The notes under the pieces were generated by a model, which worked only from the letters and a program-made list of their open reading frames with translations, was not told the DNA's origin and searched no databases. A stretch of DNA of 64,000 nucleotides. Origin: Seriola aureovittata. Lineage: Eukaryota; Chordata; Actinopteri; Carangiformes; Carangidae. The translations under genes and the position numbers were made by a program. Within the stretch, counting starts at the first letter, position 1. Every line of letters starts with the position of its first letter. Below, one piece after another: positions 1 to 14,023 of this stretch. The DNA lies in the NCBI RefSeq assembly GCF_021018895.1, contig NC_079365.1:20049501-20113500 (forward strand), written 5' to 3'.

Positions 1-2144
1 CTGACAGTCGGCAGCACAGCGAGTCAGCTGAAGGTCATGCCAGGTGTGTTTAAACCTGTCATCACAGGAGGATAACAGCTGATGAGGCTGCTGCAGGAGG
101 GAGGTGACGACCGACAAGGTAATTGTCTGTCAGACTGAGATATCTATACTTCTCTGCCTTCTCAGGCCTCTTTGGTCACACACAGTGAAGCAGGCAGTTG
201 TCAAAACCGCACAATGTGAAATTGGCTTTTAATGTTAAGATGTCACATTTTAGTGACAAGCAGAGAAAAAACATGAAATTAGTGTATCAGAGCTTTTCAG
301 TCCTCATTACGAAAGAGACGAACAATTCTCGCCTCATTACAAGTCTGCCTTCTGGAAATGTAACTAAATGTAATTAATGGAAAATCTAGGGCTAAGCTAA
401 GCTATATATTTCTAAACATCTCGGCGTCCATTGTGAAAGGAATGTGCTGGTCACACTACAGGACAGTTCTCCACTAAATAATAAGAACTTTCCTCTCTTA
501 CATTTTCCAGTCCTGTCTCCTACAAACCTCAACAGTGTCAAAGTCTTGTGCTTTATACACCTTCACACCACCTTCCTACAGCCTCTGTGATGCAAGAAAC
601 ACAGTACCTATTTGCCAGCAGCAATTATGTTTCCTTCAAAACACCCTTGGAAAGACAAATCCCCCCTTCTCAGAATTTCAGTTAATAAACAATAAAAGCC
701 AGACTGTTGCTCTTATGTACTTACACTGTAAGAACATCAAGAATAACCACTCTCAGCATAGGAGCGTACAACTATGATCTGTCATTCCTCAAGTAATTCC
801 TGAGACCCAGCCCATCAGCGCTCACCCCCTCCATCCCCACCACCATTAACTCAAATTACCACATTCCTCTCGCCCTAACCTGCTCTTTAGAGTCTAAAAG
901 TGAAGGAAAAGGAAGCCAAGGGAGACATCTTTTAGAGTGAGGCACACACTCCGCTGCACAGAAATTACCTGTGCAGAGGAGAGAGACATAGCACTCACTG
1001 TTTTAGAGGAGGTTCAGTACAGTCGAAAGCTGTAATAGACTACAGTATATCGCACTGGGGCTAAATTGGTTCATCCGGTCACATTTTTGTGTTGCAGACA
1101 GAGCAGAAGAATCAGCTTGTCCTTAAGTTTGTGAATCTGGATTAAAAATAAAAATTCTGTTTTCTCCACTGCATCAGATTTTATTATCACTGAGAATGAA
1201 GGCAAATCGAGCAGGGTCATCGCTAAAAAAGAAGTCCACAAGAAGGAGAAACAAGAGAGGATCCTAAGGGCACTGTGTGTGTAATGATGGATTATTACTA
1301 ACATTTCAGCAGTCACTTTGCAACCTGATTTTTAGATTGTGCTTCTTTTCTTAGTGGTTTTACAGTTTTCTTAGATCTGGGCAAAATGTTCTTACAACCG
1401 AAAGAAGGTGTGATCAAAACTTTTAAATTAAGACCAAAGCGATACAAACTGGAATCATCCTTTAATTGAAATGATTTTGAGACATAACAGAAAAAAGTTA
1501 GACAGGGCAAGAATAGAGTACAAGTTTCTACTGTGAGGGGCAGTATCATATGGGGAGAAAAGCTAAAATCAATTATCCCATCAGCTAAATCCGGGGTTTC
1601 ACACGCTGACAGCAACTCTGAGATATATTGACCTAATTAGCTCCTCTGTGTTGCGCACTTTGATCTCACATCCAATTATAACACACACACTTTTTAATAA
1701 AAACATCAACAGTCAAGGCCTTCAAGTTTCTCCAGCACTGTAGGCAGCGCCCCAGGACAGAGAAGGAAAGGGAGAAACATCTTCGCCTCAGGAAACAGGA
1801 TGTCCCAACTCAGACTAGTGCTCTCTGAAGACTGAGATCCCCAAACAAAATAAAGTTTTTCCAAAACACAATATGGGGCAATCGGAAGCTCAGGGGCCAC
1901 CCAAAACTGTTTCACCCTTTTGATCATCGCTTCATCTACATCTCTATATCTTCTCAGAGGTGAAGCTGGTTCCAAGTAAAACTGGCTCTCTGCAAACTTA
2001 TTCATAAACTGGTGAAGGTCTATGCTTTGATAAAATACATATAGTTGGGCATGTTAAATAACCATGACAGTTAAGTTCCCTTAACCTAGACAAAATAGTC
2101 ATTTTAATCCAAACCATCATCTTTCCATAAAGAAAAGTAAATTT

Positions 2145-2490
2145 AGCTATTGCTACATAGCCAACATTAGCATTAACAGCCGTTCACTTACCAGCTTTGC
2201 CAACAGCTTCAACCATCGTTTTACAATAGAAGAGGCTTTAATACGCCCTCTGAGTAGTGCTACTTCTTCAGGGCAGACTGGACGTTACAATGACTCGGTA
2301 TTGGAAAGTGACGAGATAGTCCGACCGGGTCGGAGCTAGCTGGTTAGTATGATAACTTCAGTAGCAGAAAAGAAGTGATAGAAATAGAATCTAGACGTAA
2401 AGGAATTGAGTCCCTCGCAATGTTTCTTCAAGGCTGGTAAGTAAAAGACGTCAATGATAATGTTGGCTCATACTAAAACTTACAAATAGC
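2145..2490 (-). repeat. Non-autonomous inverted-repeat element (copy A)
   Basis: The left end (AGCCAACATTAGCATTAACA ... ACTTACCAGCTTTG, to 2199) and the reverse complement of the right end (AGCCAACATTATCATTGACG ... ACTTACCAGCCTTG, 2429-2471) match over about 45 nt. The interior (GCTACTTCTTCAGGGC, GGTATTGGAAAGTGACGAGA) recurs in copy B. It behaves like a MITE; no ORF. Confidence 0.7.
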
Positions 2491-5284
2491 TTCTTTAACC
2501 CAAACCAAACCTGAAATATGGCATTGTCACGTACTGAATAGATACTGCTTCAGTCAAGTAACTTATAATTCTGTTTTTATTCTCCATCGATTCAGAGATC
2601 ATCATTAATTAATAAGGGCCGAGTTCCTGATTAGTCCCTACCTTGCTCATTGGTTGCTATCAGGACTTTGTGTACCTCGTTGTAATGTTACCTCAAATAA
2701 AAGGATTTAAGATCATACGTACACCAAATATAGAGAAGAACTTCATATACACAGCTGTATCATGAGGAGTAGTCTGAGCAGGCCCAGGAGCCACGACAGG
2801 TCCCCCTGGCCTCCAAGGCTTCATGATCCCTCTGCCCAAAGAGGAAAAAGATCCGGCCTTTCATTTTGTCCCGGTTCTGCACTCTGTGGTGCAGATGCCT
2901 GGTTCCTTTTCGCCCATGTGGAGATCTGAATGTGGCTCACAGCAAGCAGATCCTGATCCATCACTGCGGGGACCTCTCCCTGTGTGTTGTCTTTGCATAT
3001 TTGCCCCTTGCTCTGTTTTCAGCGTCAGAGGGGAAACGTTTTCGATTACTGGGAAAGGAACATGAATGGTAGCTTTGTTGGTTGGTCTTCATGTTGATTT
3101 GGTCAGGTCTTTGAGTCTACCCATGACCACCACCACTGCACACCCTCCAAATCTCAACACCACTGTAATTATCCTTCTCTTACCATTTTTTTCTTCATTT
3201 GTTCTGTTTAATAAATAAGTAAAGATTTGTATCTATCTTCTTCCTTCCACCCATCTCTCTCTGCCTCCCTTTTTTTTTTTTGATCACAGGAAGTGAGAAG
3301 TGCAGGGCTGGGCTGGTGGAGCTTTGATCCAGATGGGGCCGTCTGAGAGCATGAGTAAGACCCAAGAGCCAGGGCTCAACAAAGGATGCTCAGTCCTCCA
3401 GGCCTGACCAACTTTATTTGATGAAGAAAAGGAAAGGGTCTCTGTTTCCATCTTCCATATGTCAACTTCAGCACATTCTTTACAGAGAACTCCCATATGA
3501 TTTCACACAACACTGCTTCTCTGTAGTCACAATGTTACAGGGATTACACATAAATGCAGGGTATATATGCAATCATCCAAATGATCCCAAACACCTCCAA
3601 GCTTCTTCTTTAGTATGCAGTTTTTTGGTTTATAACCCATCAAAACAGACAACTTCTAACTACTCTGTCTTTGTATGTCATTATCACATGACCTCTACAG
3701 ATTTATCTTGGGAGACCCACTGGGGGTCCTGAAATACAGGTGAGGAAACATGGCCATAACATACTGTAACTATAAGGATTTCATAAGGTTGGACATAAAA
3801 AAGACAGACAGATAGTGACTGACCATCCCAGCATGGCAAGAGTTCAGCTGTCATAAAAGACCAAAAGCAACATTTGTTAGTCTGTCTCTAAATGCAATCT
3901 GACTTCCCTCCTCTGTCTGTCACACTCCATCCCAAGGATCAGACTTCCCAAGTGAAATCAAATCTTTAAAAACAGGTCTGAAATATATATCTTTTTGCAC
4001 AAAAAAGGCTAAATAATTTTCCTCATAGAGCTGTGCACAGTAGTTTTTAGCAAACGTTACTCAAACTGCAGTAAGTAGTGCATTTCGGTCAGTTCTGTTT
4101 TTAGCCACAGATTGATACACATTTGCTGCAATAGCAAGTATTTAAACCAGCAAGATGGCGCATGTGCCATTGACTTAAAATTAACTACTGTGCCCATGTT
4201 CATCATAATGAAGAAACATGTCACAAAGTGCAACAGTGTGGTTTCCAATATTTGAACATTGGAAACCTTTTAAAACCTAACTAACCTTTTGTCTTTTCAT
4301 GGGATTTGTTGACAATAATAAAAATATAGAACATTGCTAGTCTATTGCCAGACATATATTGAACTTATTCAAAATGTCCAAGAGTGTGAGAAATCTTTGC
4401 TTTCATGCCAAAGGACTAACAACTCAATTCAACACCATCTACACCTAAGTGGCTTTGTAACCACATCGGTGGTCAAAGAGGTCACCAAGGCCGACCCCTG
4501 TTTGTGGGGGGGCCAGCGGTATCCAGGGATATTGCTTGGAGAAGCACGACGGATGTGGAGAGAGGTTAGAGGGAGACAAACAGAGCCGAGGGTCAGTTTG
4601 TTTGGGATTCTTGAGAGGAGATAGCAATTCACAAAGCCTTTCTAATGGGAACCAGCTGACCACTAATAAAGCTATAGCCAGGCTGGGGCTATTTGCTTTT
4701 GTTGTAGACCTTTAGAGGGGGGCTTCTGTTTATTGTGCTTTATTCTTCCAAGCCCCTCAAAAGAAGGCAAGAGAAATTTATACTGGGCTGAGTTTACTTT
4801 GAGTCCACTGGATTTTATCGAGCTACTCTATGAGTTTTCCCAGAGTAAGAGATTTGCTGATACACCATAAAGTGAAAGCAGAAAAATCGTCTTGATTTGC
4901 TGACTTTGTTTTACACTTTGAGTTTTGATTTTCTTTGGATGAGATCTTTCAAGAGACACTTTTACACCATATTGAAATTGTTAGTGCAGTGACTTTTGTG
5001 TAACACTTGGTCAGTTGGTTTTGAAGCTTCTATGAAAAGCAAAGAGAAAGCTGCTTGATGACTAGGCAAAAAATACGAGAAATGTATTTAATTATAGTGT
5101 GTGGTCATAAACGTTTTCCCATGTCTTTGATAATACCTGTTACAGTTGATCCTGCATGGCACCATAAGAACACAATATTAGATGTCCATATTAACATTGT
5201 TAACCTGATAATACAGCACATGTAAAAAGATGATAGTCTCCTAAAAATTTCTATGTTGCTTCTGAACACGATCCATCTTACATT

Positions 5285-5515
5285 TCCTACAAAAAGTATT
5301 TAGACATTTCACAAAATATCCACCTCTTGATGATGCTTCAAGGAAAGGTCAGTGGATCACCAAAGTCAGCAGACATGCTCCTCTGGGGACCATGAATGTC
5401 TGTACAAACTTTCCTGACAATCCATCCAATCATTGATGAGATATTTCAGTTTGGACCACAGTGGTGGACCAACATCATCAGAGCAATGCTGCCAGAGTGG
5501 CAGCTGTAACAAAAT
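5285..5515 (+). repeat. Fragment of a common teleost repeat
   Basis: TCTGGGGACCATGAATGTCT, GTACAAACTTTCCTGACAAT, CCATCCAATCATTGATGAGA and TATTTCAGTTTGGACCACAG follow the order of a familiar fish interspersed repeat, usually followed by a GACC tetranucleotide array that is absent here. Confidence 0.65.
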
Positions 5516-8500
5516 ATAAGAATAACACTGTGAAAGTACCTACAGGAGTCCTAAATTCTGCCGTTTGCATAGTGAGAAATATGAGCTGGGGACTTGTGAA
5601 CTGACTGATATTGTAATATTGGGTAGGAGAGACTCATGATTAGATTTTCTCCCTGTAGGATGTGCCCCCCCTTTCTGAATTATGGGAAATGTCTGGTTTC
5701 CTGGGTAAGAACTTTTTCTGCTGTTCATCCAAAGTCAACAAGGAGACCATGCTCAGTTTATGCAGAGAGGCAACAGATAAAGGAGAATTTGTTTCCTCTC
5801 TCAAGCTCCGTGTCTTTTATTTATGCTCCAAAGAGAAACAAGAGTGTTTTGTTTTGTCTGAGCCTCTGCTGCGCCGTGGAGCATGCTGGTATTTCTCTCT
5901 GAAGACGCTTGATTAATTATTGGAAATGATCCAAGCTGCTGTAGGTGTTGAACTGGGATGGGTGAAAGTTTTCTCTAAATAAAACATACGTAAGACTTTC
6001 TAAAGGCTTCTAATCACTGACCATGCAACAACACACATACAAAAACAGACATGATTACAGCAGCTACTTTAATTTCTCACTCTCTCACACTACAAAACAT
6101 GACATGACATTGACTTGATGGTGATTAATGATCTATGAATAAAAGCAAGATTTCCAAAAGTGTTCCTCCCCTTTCAATAGTTTGTTTGTTCCATATTGTA
6201 TGTTCCACTGATTACAACTGTAGTCAGTGATGTTAAGGTTTAATTACTCCCTAGCGTGTAAGAAGTGTCTACACACGATTAGTTTTTTTTTAGTTTACAG
6301 AAGGCCTTTCTCATCAAAGGTGGACATAGATTTTACCATTCCCTGTGGTACACTGTGAAAAACACACAATTTTCTGTTTGATTTTTCTATGATAAAGAGC
6401 AAGAATGCCAGTTTACCATCTAAATTAAAGGGGAGCTAAATTATCTTCACTATTGTTCAATACACAAAGTCAGTATAGTTTGTCATTTTCTATTACAACA
6501 GTAACTGACTTAAGTGCAGGAAAGTAAACAAAACTTTAACAAAGACAAATGTAATCAAATGTAATCATTACCTTGGGAGTCATGCCACTGCAGTTATAAG
6601 TAAAGTGAAAACAGGCAAACTGAAACCACAGAGTCAAGCTCTGTCGTTCCTTTATATCACATGCAGTATATGTAACCTGCAAAGACTATGTCCCAAATGG
6701 AAAATTATGTAACAACTTAATGATTGAAGAAAGAGTGCAGTTCACAAATGGATGAATCATAAGATGATGAAGGTGTAAAACTAAAACAGATGGGCAGTGG
6801 AGAATTTAAATTTATCTTGTGTACAAAGAGGCCAGACCACCGGAAAGCGTTACTATAGCACACAATACTGTATGTACAATGTTGCAGAAAAGGACCAGTT
6901 GCTACTGTGCTGGACGCAGACTGTGAGAGTTTGCACATGGGATGAATACTCGCTGGCTGCCAGGAAACTTGATTGTGTCCATGCCACTCTCAAACAATCT
7001 ACAGATGGGCCACAAAACATTGGTCTCAAATCAGACAATAGTTTGAGGGGTAAACTGAATGATTCCTGGCACTTTTTTCATAAATCTGTGCTTCAAAGTA
7101 CAGCCAATCTTGAGTTTTTTTTTTGGCAGGCTGATAAATAAATTGACGAGAAAAGAATCTTGGAAATCTTGGATTGAAAAAAAAAAAAAAAAAAAAACAG
7201 AAAAGAAAACAAGGGTTGGAATTAAACAAAGGAATTTTTTATCATTTCTGCAAATGTGTGGAGAGATTTGTGGATGAATGTTGTATTGTTGTACTGTGGT
7301 GACAGCACAAAGAGTCACTCACTACAGTGTACTGCACAGGCAGGGATCTCTGCTTCTCCATTTCCTTTGGGAGCCTTTCAAAGCTAATCTCCTCTGCACT
7401 GGAAAATAAAAACAGAGTCATTGCTTCACATACTTTGGACTGATTAATGTTGCAGTTATCATAAAGGGAGCCCCATGAGAAACATAGACCCTTACTCTTT
7501 ATTATACCTGAGCTCTGAGCTGTAACTCTCCTTTCTCTGTCATTCCCGTTCACACATTACACCTAGGGAAATTTTGTGCAGTAGATACATCCTCTTTGGT
7601 TTCACTGTAAGTCATTCTTGGAAAAGTGGGCATTTCAGATAGGCCTGGAAACTGGTAATTCTGCTAATTCTAGTGCGTCAGACCCCCGGATAAATCCGGA
7701 CCTTGTCTTCCCCAATATTGACACAAGCCTGTTCTCTGCTGCTTGAAAAGCTTTCACTGTCTGTATGAGGTGAACACTTCACAATCCAGACTTTTACCAA
7801 CCTGGGCACTGCATAGTTCCACCTCGATGACCAAAGGATACCACAAGCCAGACATATAGAGGGCTCTCTGTAGAAGGCAGCAGGAAAATGTGCACTAGGT
7901 TGAAAAATTGTTTTCATAACGAAGGACATATATGAAATACTGGATAAGCCAAATCCATTTGGCTAAGGCATCAGAGGTTAGAAGCTGAGTACCAAGATTA
8001 AACTTTCAAAAATACAAGTCAGGATTTCACTGTGAAAACTGTTTACTTAGACTAATCAGTCTAAAATATAAAAGCTGTGAAGTAATGCGTCATTGTCTGA
8101 GTTTCTTGTTCAGTGCTTCAATTCCAACCCTGTCTCCTACAAATTACATTTATATACAAATTATAGGTATAGTCAACTTGCCAAATACATGAATTAACTC
8201 AGTATATTAATAGAAAATGTAATATGGTCACTTTACATATCCTACAAAACAGAAACATACAAAAACATATTTGCTGCTGTAGTTCAGTTGTATAGAAACA
8301 TAATTTTTTAGAGGACAGGGTTGTCTATTCTCAGACTTTTTATTCACACTGGCTCCCTTTGAAAGTGTTGTAATGAAACCCCACAACCTAGACAGCAGAC
8401 GGTAATTATCCAGACATACAGAGGTCAGTGGGACAGAGAGGGCCCAAGTCTAAATGGTATGACAACAGTCTGCCAGTCTGGGATTCAATCAGAGAAATAA

Positions 8501-10484
8501 TGCCGTTTTCATTCTGAGCAGACCATAGAACTAATTGATGTACTTTAGTGATTTCTTGGCAGTCATGTTGCTCGTATAATTAATATGTTTGACTGAGACA
8601 GTCTATGAGAGAAAAGTAGAGCAGAAACAACAAGAGTATGAGACAGTCAAATTAAGAAAAAGTGGGTAAAGAGATTGTAATTGAATTGACTGTTTTATAA
8701 GCCTTGATCAGTGATTGGCCACTCATAGTTTAGCAACTGGAACATGTTGAAGCCAAAGCCAAAGCTGAATACATGTAAGCGTCTGTGGTTTTTAGCCTTT
8801 CCAGAACCAAACACATAAAAATAATTTGTAAGGAATGACTTTAACTGTGTGTGACTGTTGCAACGTAAGCTGCAAACGTTAGCATGGCCAGCTAACTAGC
8901 CTACTACCTACAGTAATTCAGTGTTGCTCAAGTCCAAGAGTTAGCGTACCATTAGCTAACTATATTCTCTGGAGGGTCAGGTACAGGTAACATTAAAAAA
9001 GCCCTGCTGTAACATACCGCTTGAAAATATGAGAAGTAAAGTGTAAATCTAACTTCTGTGTTGCTTGTAGATGTAGCATCCAAACTCAATAGTCAGACTA
9101 GAAATGGGAACCACATACTTCTGCCTGAAATCAGGGACATATTTCAAATGAAACAAGACAGGCCTATGTATATTCTTAGCATCACAATTTTTTCAGCAAC
9201 TGTACACATTGCTATTCAGTAAATGCAGTTTTTCTGTTTCCTTAGGCCTTCACTTTGACAAAATTGCCTTAAATATTCTGCCTGTTATTTGATATGTCAA
9301 GTAAAATAAACAAGGTAGGCTTGTTAATGGGGGGAATCTCATAAAAAAATCATATATTTATGAAAGAGAAAGCAGTATTATGACTGCAGCCCAGGATGGT
9401 TTATTTCCCTGGCTGGAAGTGAGGCTCTCGTCAAACATTTGCTGTGCTGAACTCATCTGTTTGGTGGAGCAAACAGAGCATCAACGGCATCCCAGCCATC
9501 AGAGTTTGAGCAGTGTCAGAAAATACTTCTGCTCCAGAGCCGAGTTTACCTGTGGAAAGATCATAAACAGAGGGAGATTTTTTTTTTCCCCCAATTCTGG
9601 CCCGCGCAAAGAAAATACTGCTGCCAGAGAGGGAATTTGACTTTCTACTCCCACAATAAACCTGCAATTGGATAAAGTTTCCAGAGTGGGGGGTAGAATC
9701 ATCACCACTGGCACCCAGACAGACCTCATCAGCTCCTTTACTTTCTCTTACTGTTTGGAACCAAAACATAGGGAGGATATATATGTCAACCCTCCACTCA
9801 AACATTGTCACCCCTACCTCCTCCTCCCTTTGAGGACACATGAAAAAAAAACAAATGAAGCCAAATATGGGTTCGACAGCTCTGGTATGCCCTTTCCTTT
9901 ACTGAGATGAGAATTGTACATATATTTATGAGAAAAACATCAGTAAAATGTCTGCGAAAGCTCAAATGTTGACATCTGAGGTGGACATAACCACACTTGT
10001 CTGTAAACACAACATATCCATTGATCCATAGATATCCATTAGTAGGACAAAACATCTAATTAGTTTTGTAATCAGTTAGTCACACACACAGCGAGGCAGC
10101 TACTAAAAAAATAAACCACTCACTTGTTCTGCAATTCCTGGAAAAGTCAACCTCTCTACCAGACACTGAACTACTGACTCAGCCTGTTGGGAGCTGCTGG
10201 AACAGTCAACCACACTGAAAGATAATCAACTAAGTAGGCTGAACTGTGATTGCATCAATCATCATATCCAGTAAATTAGAGTGACACAACCTCTAAGGTA
10301 TATCCATATTCCTTTGTTTGAGAAGGTTTCCAGCATAGTGAGAAACAGGTGCACATATTTCTAATATTCAACAATCTACTGAGTCAGTTATCACCAACTA
10401 CCTTAATAACAAGACAGGTTGTTTAATAAGTTGTTCCACTCCATGAGTATCTGCATTAGAGTGCAGCTCAGGCAATACAGTTCT

Positions 10485-10790
10485 GTCTGAACCCAAATCA
10501 AGTCTGAGAGTAGTAACAGAGTCCAACCTGAACCCGACAGGAATTCATTTTATGTCCAAACCTGATCCGAGCCCAACACAGTTAGTGCAAGCTGAAGCAG
10601 AGTTTATGTTACCCTTTCACACAAGTGTTCTTACAGCTCGCCTGTTTACCCTGATTGTACATGGGCGCCTTCTACATGACCATCAAAACACAGGCATGAC
10701 CGAACCCAACCCAAACCTTAACATATTTTTTTTCATTTTTGTCCGTACCTGACCCGACCCGTCATGTTCGGGTCAGGTATCCATCCTCTA
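10485..10790 (+). repeat. Degenerate GAACCCGACC-type repeat
   Basis: Clusters of AACCTGAACCCGACAGG, CCGAACCCAACCCAAACC and the terminal GACCCGACCCGTCATGTTCG then GGTCAGGTATCC. The ends contain related GGGTC/GACCC words in both orientations, like a decayed non-autonomous transposon. Confidence 0.5.
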
Positions 10791-11108
10791 ATCTGCATTA
10801 ATCTGCAATAATTCACTGAAAGTCTGAAAACCACAAGCTAACACAATAAAAAAGGCACATGAGTAGTTTTGCCATCAATCCGCCAACACTGCTTTATTGG
10901 TTATTTTTGCGTGCCTAATCTCATTCATGTTAAAGATGTGGAAAATCCTGCTCCCACTGCCCATCTACCCTTCAACACTGCCTCATTTTTTTTAATTTAA
11001 TGTTTTGCTTTTGCGTTTTATTGTGAAGTACTTCAGGACATCTTACCTAGAGAGGTTATGATATAAAAGTAAACTTTATGTACTTCCTCATAGATTGGCC
11101 TGATTGTT

Positions 11109-11133
11109 TAATAATAATAATAATAATAATAAT
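11109..11133 (+). repeat. (TAA)n microsatellite
   Basis: Eight TAA units followed by AT-rich sequence. Confidence 0.9.
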
Positions 11134-11663
11134 TCAATATTTCCAAGTGATACAGTTTTGTGTAAAAAAAAAACAAAACAAAAAAAAAAACAGCAATGAT
11201 AAGACACCTCCCTGTCTGGTATGGTTCACTTTCTGTCTTAGTGTCACTGCCTTTTTAAACACTTTCTAGTCTCCGATTCTTATCTTCAACATTGTACCAA
11301 AACTCAGACTCTTTCTCTAATCACTGGCTGCTCCTCTCTCTGATCTCTACTACCTGTTTTTTTGTGAGTTACTGGAAAAGGCCCCATCTGCCTCACCACA
11401 GGTGAACAGAGCAGCCATTCATCTAATTTCTGAAGTTATTTGCTGGACCCCTGCCAGTCACCGATTAAAGCAGCTGATCTACCAACCCAGTTCACTGAGG
11501 GGGGTCCATGCTGGAGCTGGGAAACATACTGTACCTGCACAGTGAGGTGCTAAACAGATGTTAGATGGACTGATACATTTTAAGGTGCAATAATGAGGAA
11601 TAGCAGAGTGACATTTTTCTCTTGCTGTTTGACCTCAGCTGTACTTTCAGACTATGGTACAGT

Positions 11664-11740
11664 GCTGAAGAAGCCTTTCACACAAGAGGTGAAGCATCTT
11701 CAAAAACCTCAAGCAAGTCCAGTTGCCTGTATATAGCACT
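11664..11740 (-). repeat. Second copy of the GAAGACGTTTCACCTCTC repeat
   Basis: CTGAAGAAGCCTTTCACACA and AGAGGTGAAGCATCTTC followed by CAAGCAAGTCCAGTTGCC are the reverse complement of the sequence type at 43080-43215. Confidence 0.6.
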
Positions 11741-14023
11741 TACAAAGGGTACACAGTACTGTACCTCAGAAACATTGCCTCAGTTTATCAAATGAAAAAA
11801 AAAAAACAAGGAACAAAAAAAAGCAGCAGATCTCTTCATCAAGGCTCAAATCCCCCTTTGTGTGAGTAAGTCCATTATTCTGGAATAAGCCCATTAAAAA
11901 CAGAAGATAATGCCAGCGCTACCATTCCAGATACCTCTGAGTTGTTTGGCAAGAATGTTTAATTCATTTTGTTTAATGGTGCACTCTAATCAGCTTAGAG
12001 GATTGGTGGTCTTTTGCTGACAAGGTTGATGTGCATTTCTTCCACAAGGGGGCCCTTTAATCTGAGATTTACTCTGTACTGTACTGTACATTGAATATTG
12101 GTCCTCTTTTATAGATGCATGTTCTCTGGTTGAACACACACGCGGCGTTCACCACGATGCACACAGCCTCTCCTATGTTATGAATTGCACTCTATCATAC
12201 ACGCACACAGCATAGCCATCACTACTGTATACCAAAATACAACACTATGTTTCACTATTTCCAGCCCTCACACACACCTCTCTGTGTAAAAGATTCATAT
12301 TCATGGACACACATCGTGAATAACTCCAACCACCAGACAAATATGCCACAGTGTGTTTGGTTTTCTTTTTATCTATTTAAGAGTTATCACCACCATATGT
12401 AGAGCATATTAGCTATGGCTCGTCCAGAACACTGATCCTTTGTCCGCCCATGCAGGTAGCCCTCTCCGTTGGCCCAGTGACCTGCTTCCTGCCTTCTTGA
12501 GCTGCCCTGATCATGGCCTAAAGTATTCTCCCCTCAGCTGGAGCTGAACTGGATTGCAGACACCTGCAGAGATCTATTAAGGTGGGTTTTCTGATGGCAG
12601 CAAACCTTGATAGCAATATTGACTGTATGTACAAAGAGAATTAGAAAAATACATTTACACAGGGTGAAAGGAAGTGAAGCAGATAGAAAGAGATAATGTA
12701 TGTTCACATTAAAGGAACCAGGGGGTTTTCAATACTAGTAATGCTAGGGATCAATGTTTATATGAGCATGTCCATGTTACCATGGGTGATGGTAACATGC
12801 CAAGAAAGAAACTGTAGGAATGTGCCAACTAAGGCAAGTAAATGTCAGGTTAGTAGACAACTTTCACATTTGAGACTGTTCCATAAAAAAAAAAAATAAA
12901 AAGGAGGTATACAATCAGCTTGTCTTGACTTGTCTGCTGGAAACCTCTGTCTGTTAGTGTGCTGGGAAACCAAGACAATGAGCTGAAGTCGGCTTAAAAC
13001 TGAATAGTTGGGTGTCAATTATCTAGCTAGCTAGATAGCTAGCGGTGCAAGAGTGATGAGCATACTGTGTCACGTCATATCAAGTATGATGAGTCGACAT
13101 ATAATGTATTAGTTGTGGTTCGTCGTTGTCTGTCTTCCAGATCTGCAGAGAAGAAAATTTACATGGCAAAATCCAAATGTGATGTGTGATGTGAAAACAC
13201 ACCGCCTGAAATTAAATCCACTCATACTTGTGTTTCACTGTTGCATTTGCTCTCCCGCAAATTACTGTGCATTTGATGATCAGAATTAAAACCATCAGCC
13301 CACTTACACATCTGTTACTTGCAAAGTACAACTCTTACAGGGGGAACTGCAGTCTGGTAAACATGTGGTGAAATTTCAGCACACTGAAGTCTCTAATCTA
13401 AACTACTGTCAAATGTCATCTGAACTATAAATTCAATTCCACAGTCAAGATAAGGCAGATAATTTATGAAAACATAGAATGGAGAACCAAAACAGTGACA
13501 ACAGTGTCACTATCAGGCGTTGTAGACTATAATATATTTTAATGACAGACTGATCAGTGGTTTCGAGGATGGCATCTTCTTTTATGACCTCTGCAAAAGA
13601 AAAATGTAATTTATTCCTTACGTTCTCCACCAGATCATTTTGAATCACATGTGAAATACTGTATGCGCATGCAGAGTCATTTTTCAGAAAATTTACAGTA
13701 TATATGACAGTGATTGTGTGGGAATTGGATTTTATTCATAACCAAATTTGATAATATTGAGTAATATATAGCTAAAACTTCTTCCAACCTGCCGCTGCTT
13801 TTTGCTCTAATAAGACAAGCCTCCTTCATTTTTTTCCCAGCAGTTATTTTCCCTAAAGAACCCATATCCAGAATGGGCTGCTTAGTGAAAATGTTCTCCT
13901 ATCTGAAGCATCAGAAAACACCTTTAAACTGCCCTCAGCAGGTCGGCCAACTGCAGAGTCCCAGTCTCCTTTTAGACCCCTGGAGCCTGCTCAGTGTGGG
14001 GGAGTCTGTAAACAAATCTGCCA

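Larger units (their letters stand above)
1..10484. other. No gene recognised (contains repeats at 2.1 and 5.3 kb)
   Basis: AT-rich sequence on both strands with only short open frames lacking conserved motifs, and no Gly-X-Y coding. The repeat copies listed separately are the only parts I can identify. Confidence 0.6.

Noticed and set aside
2803..2830. Collagen-like words GTCCCCCTGGCCTCCAAGGC after an AG
   Set aside because: Only about two triplets, no donor at a triplet border, and the frame does not continue as Gly-X-Y.
12538..12581. Exon-like 44 nt between CCCCTCAG and GTGGGT with one open frame (LELNWIADTCRDLL)
   Set aside because: No partner exon in phase on either side, no recognised protein, and 44 open nt are expected by chance.
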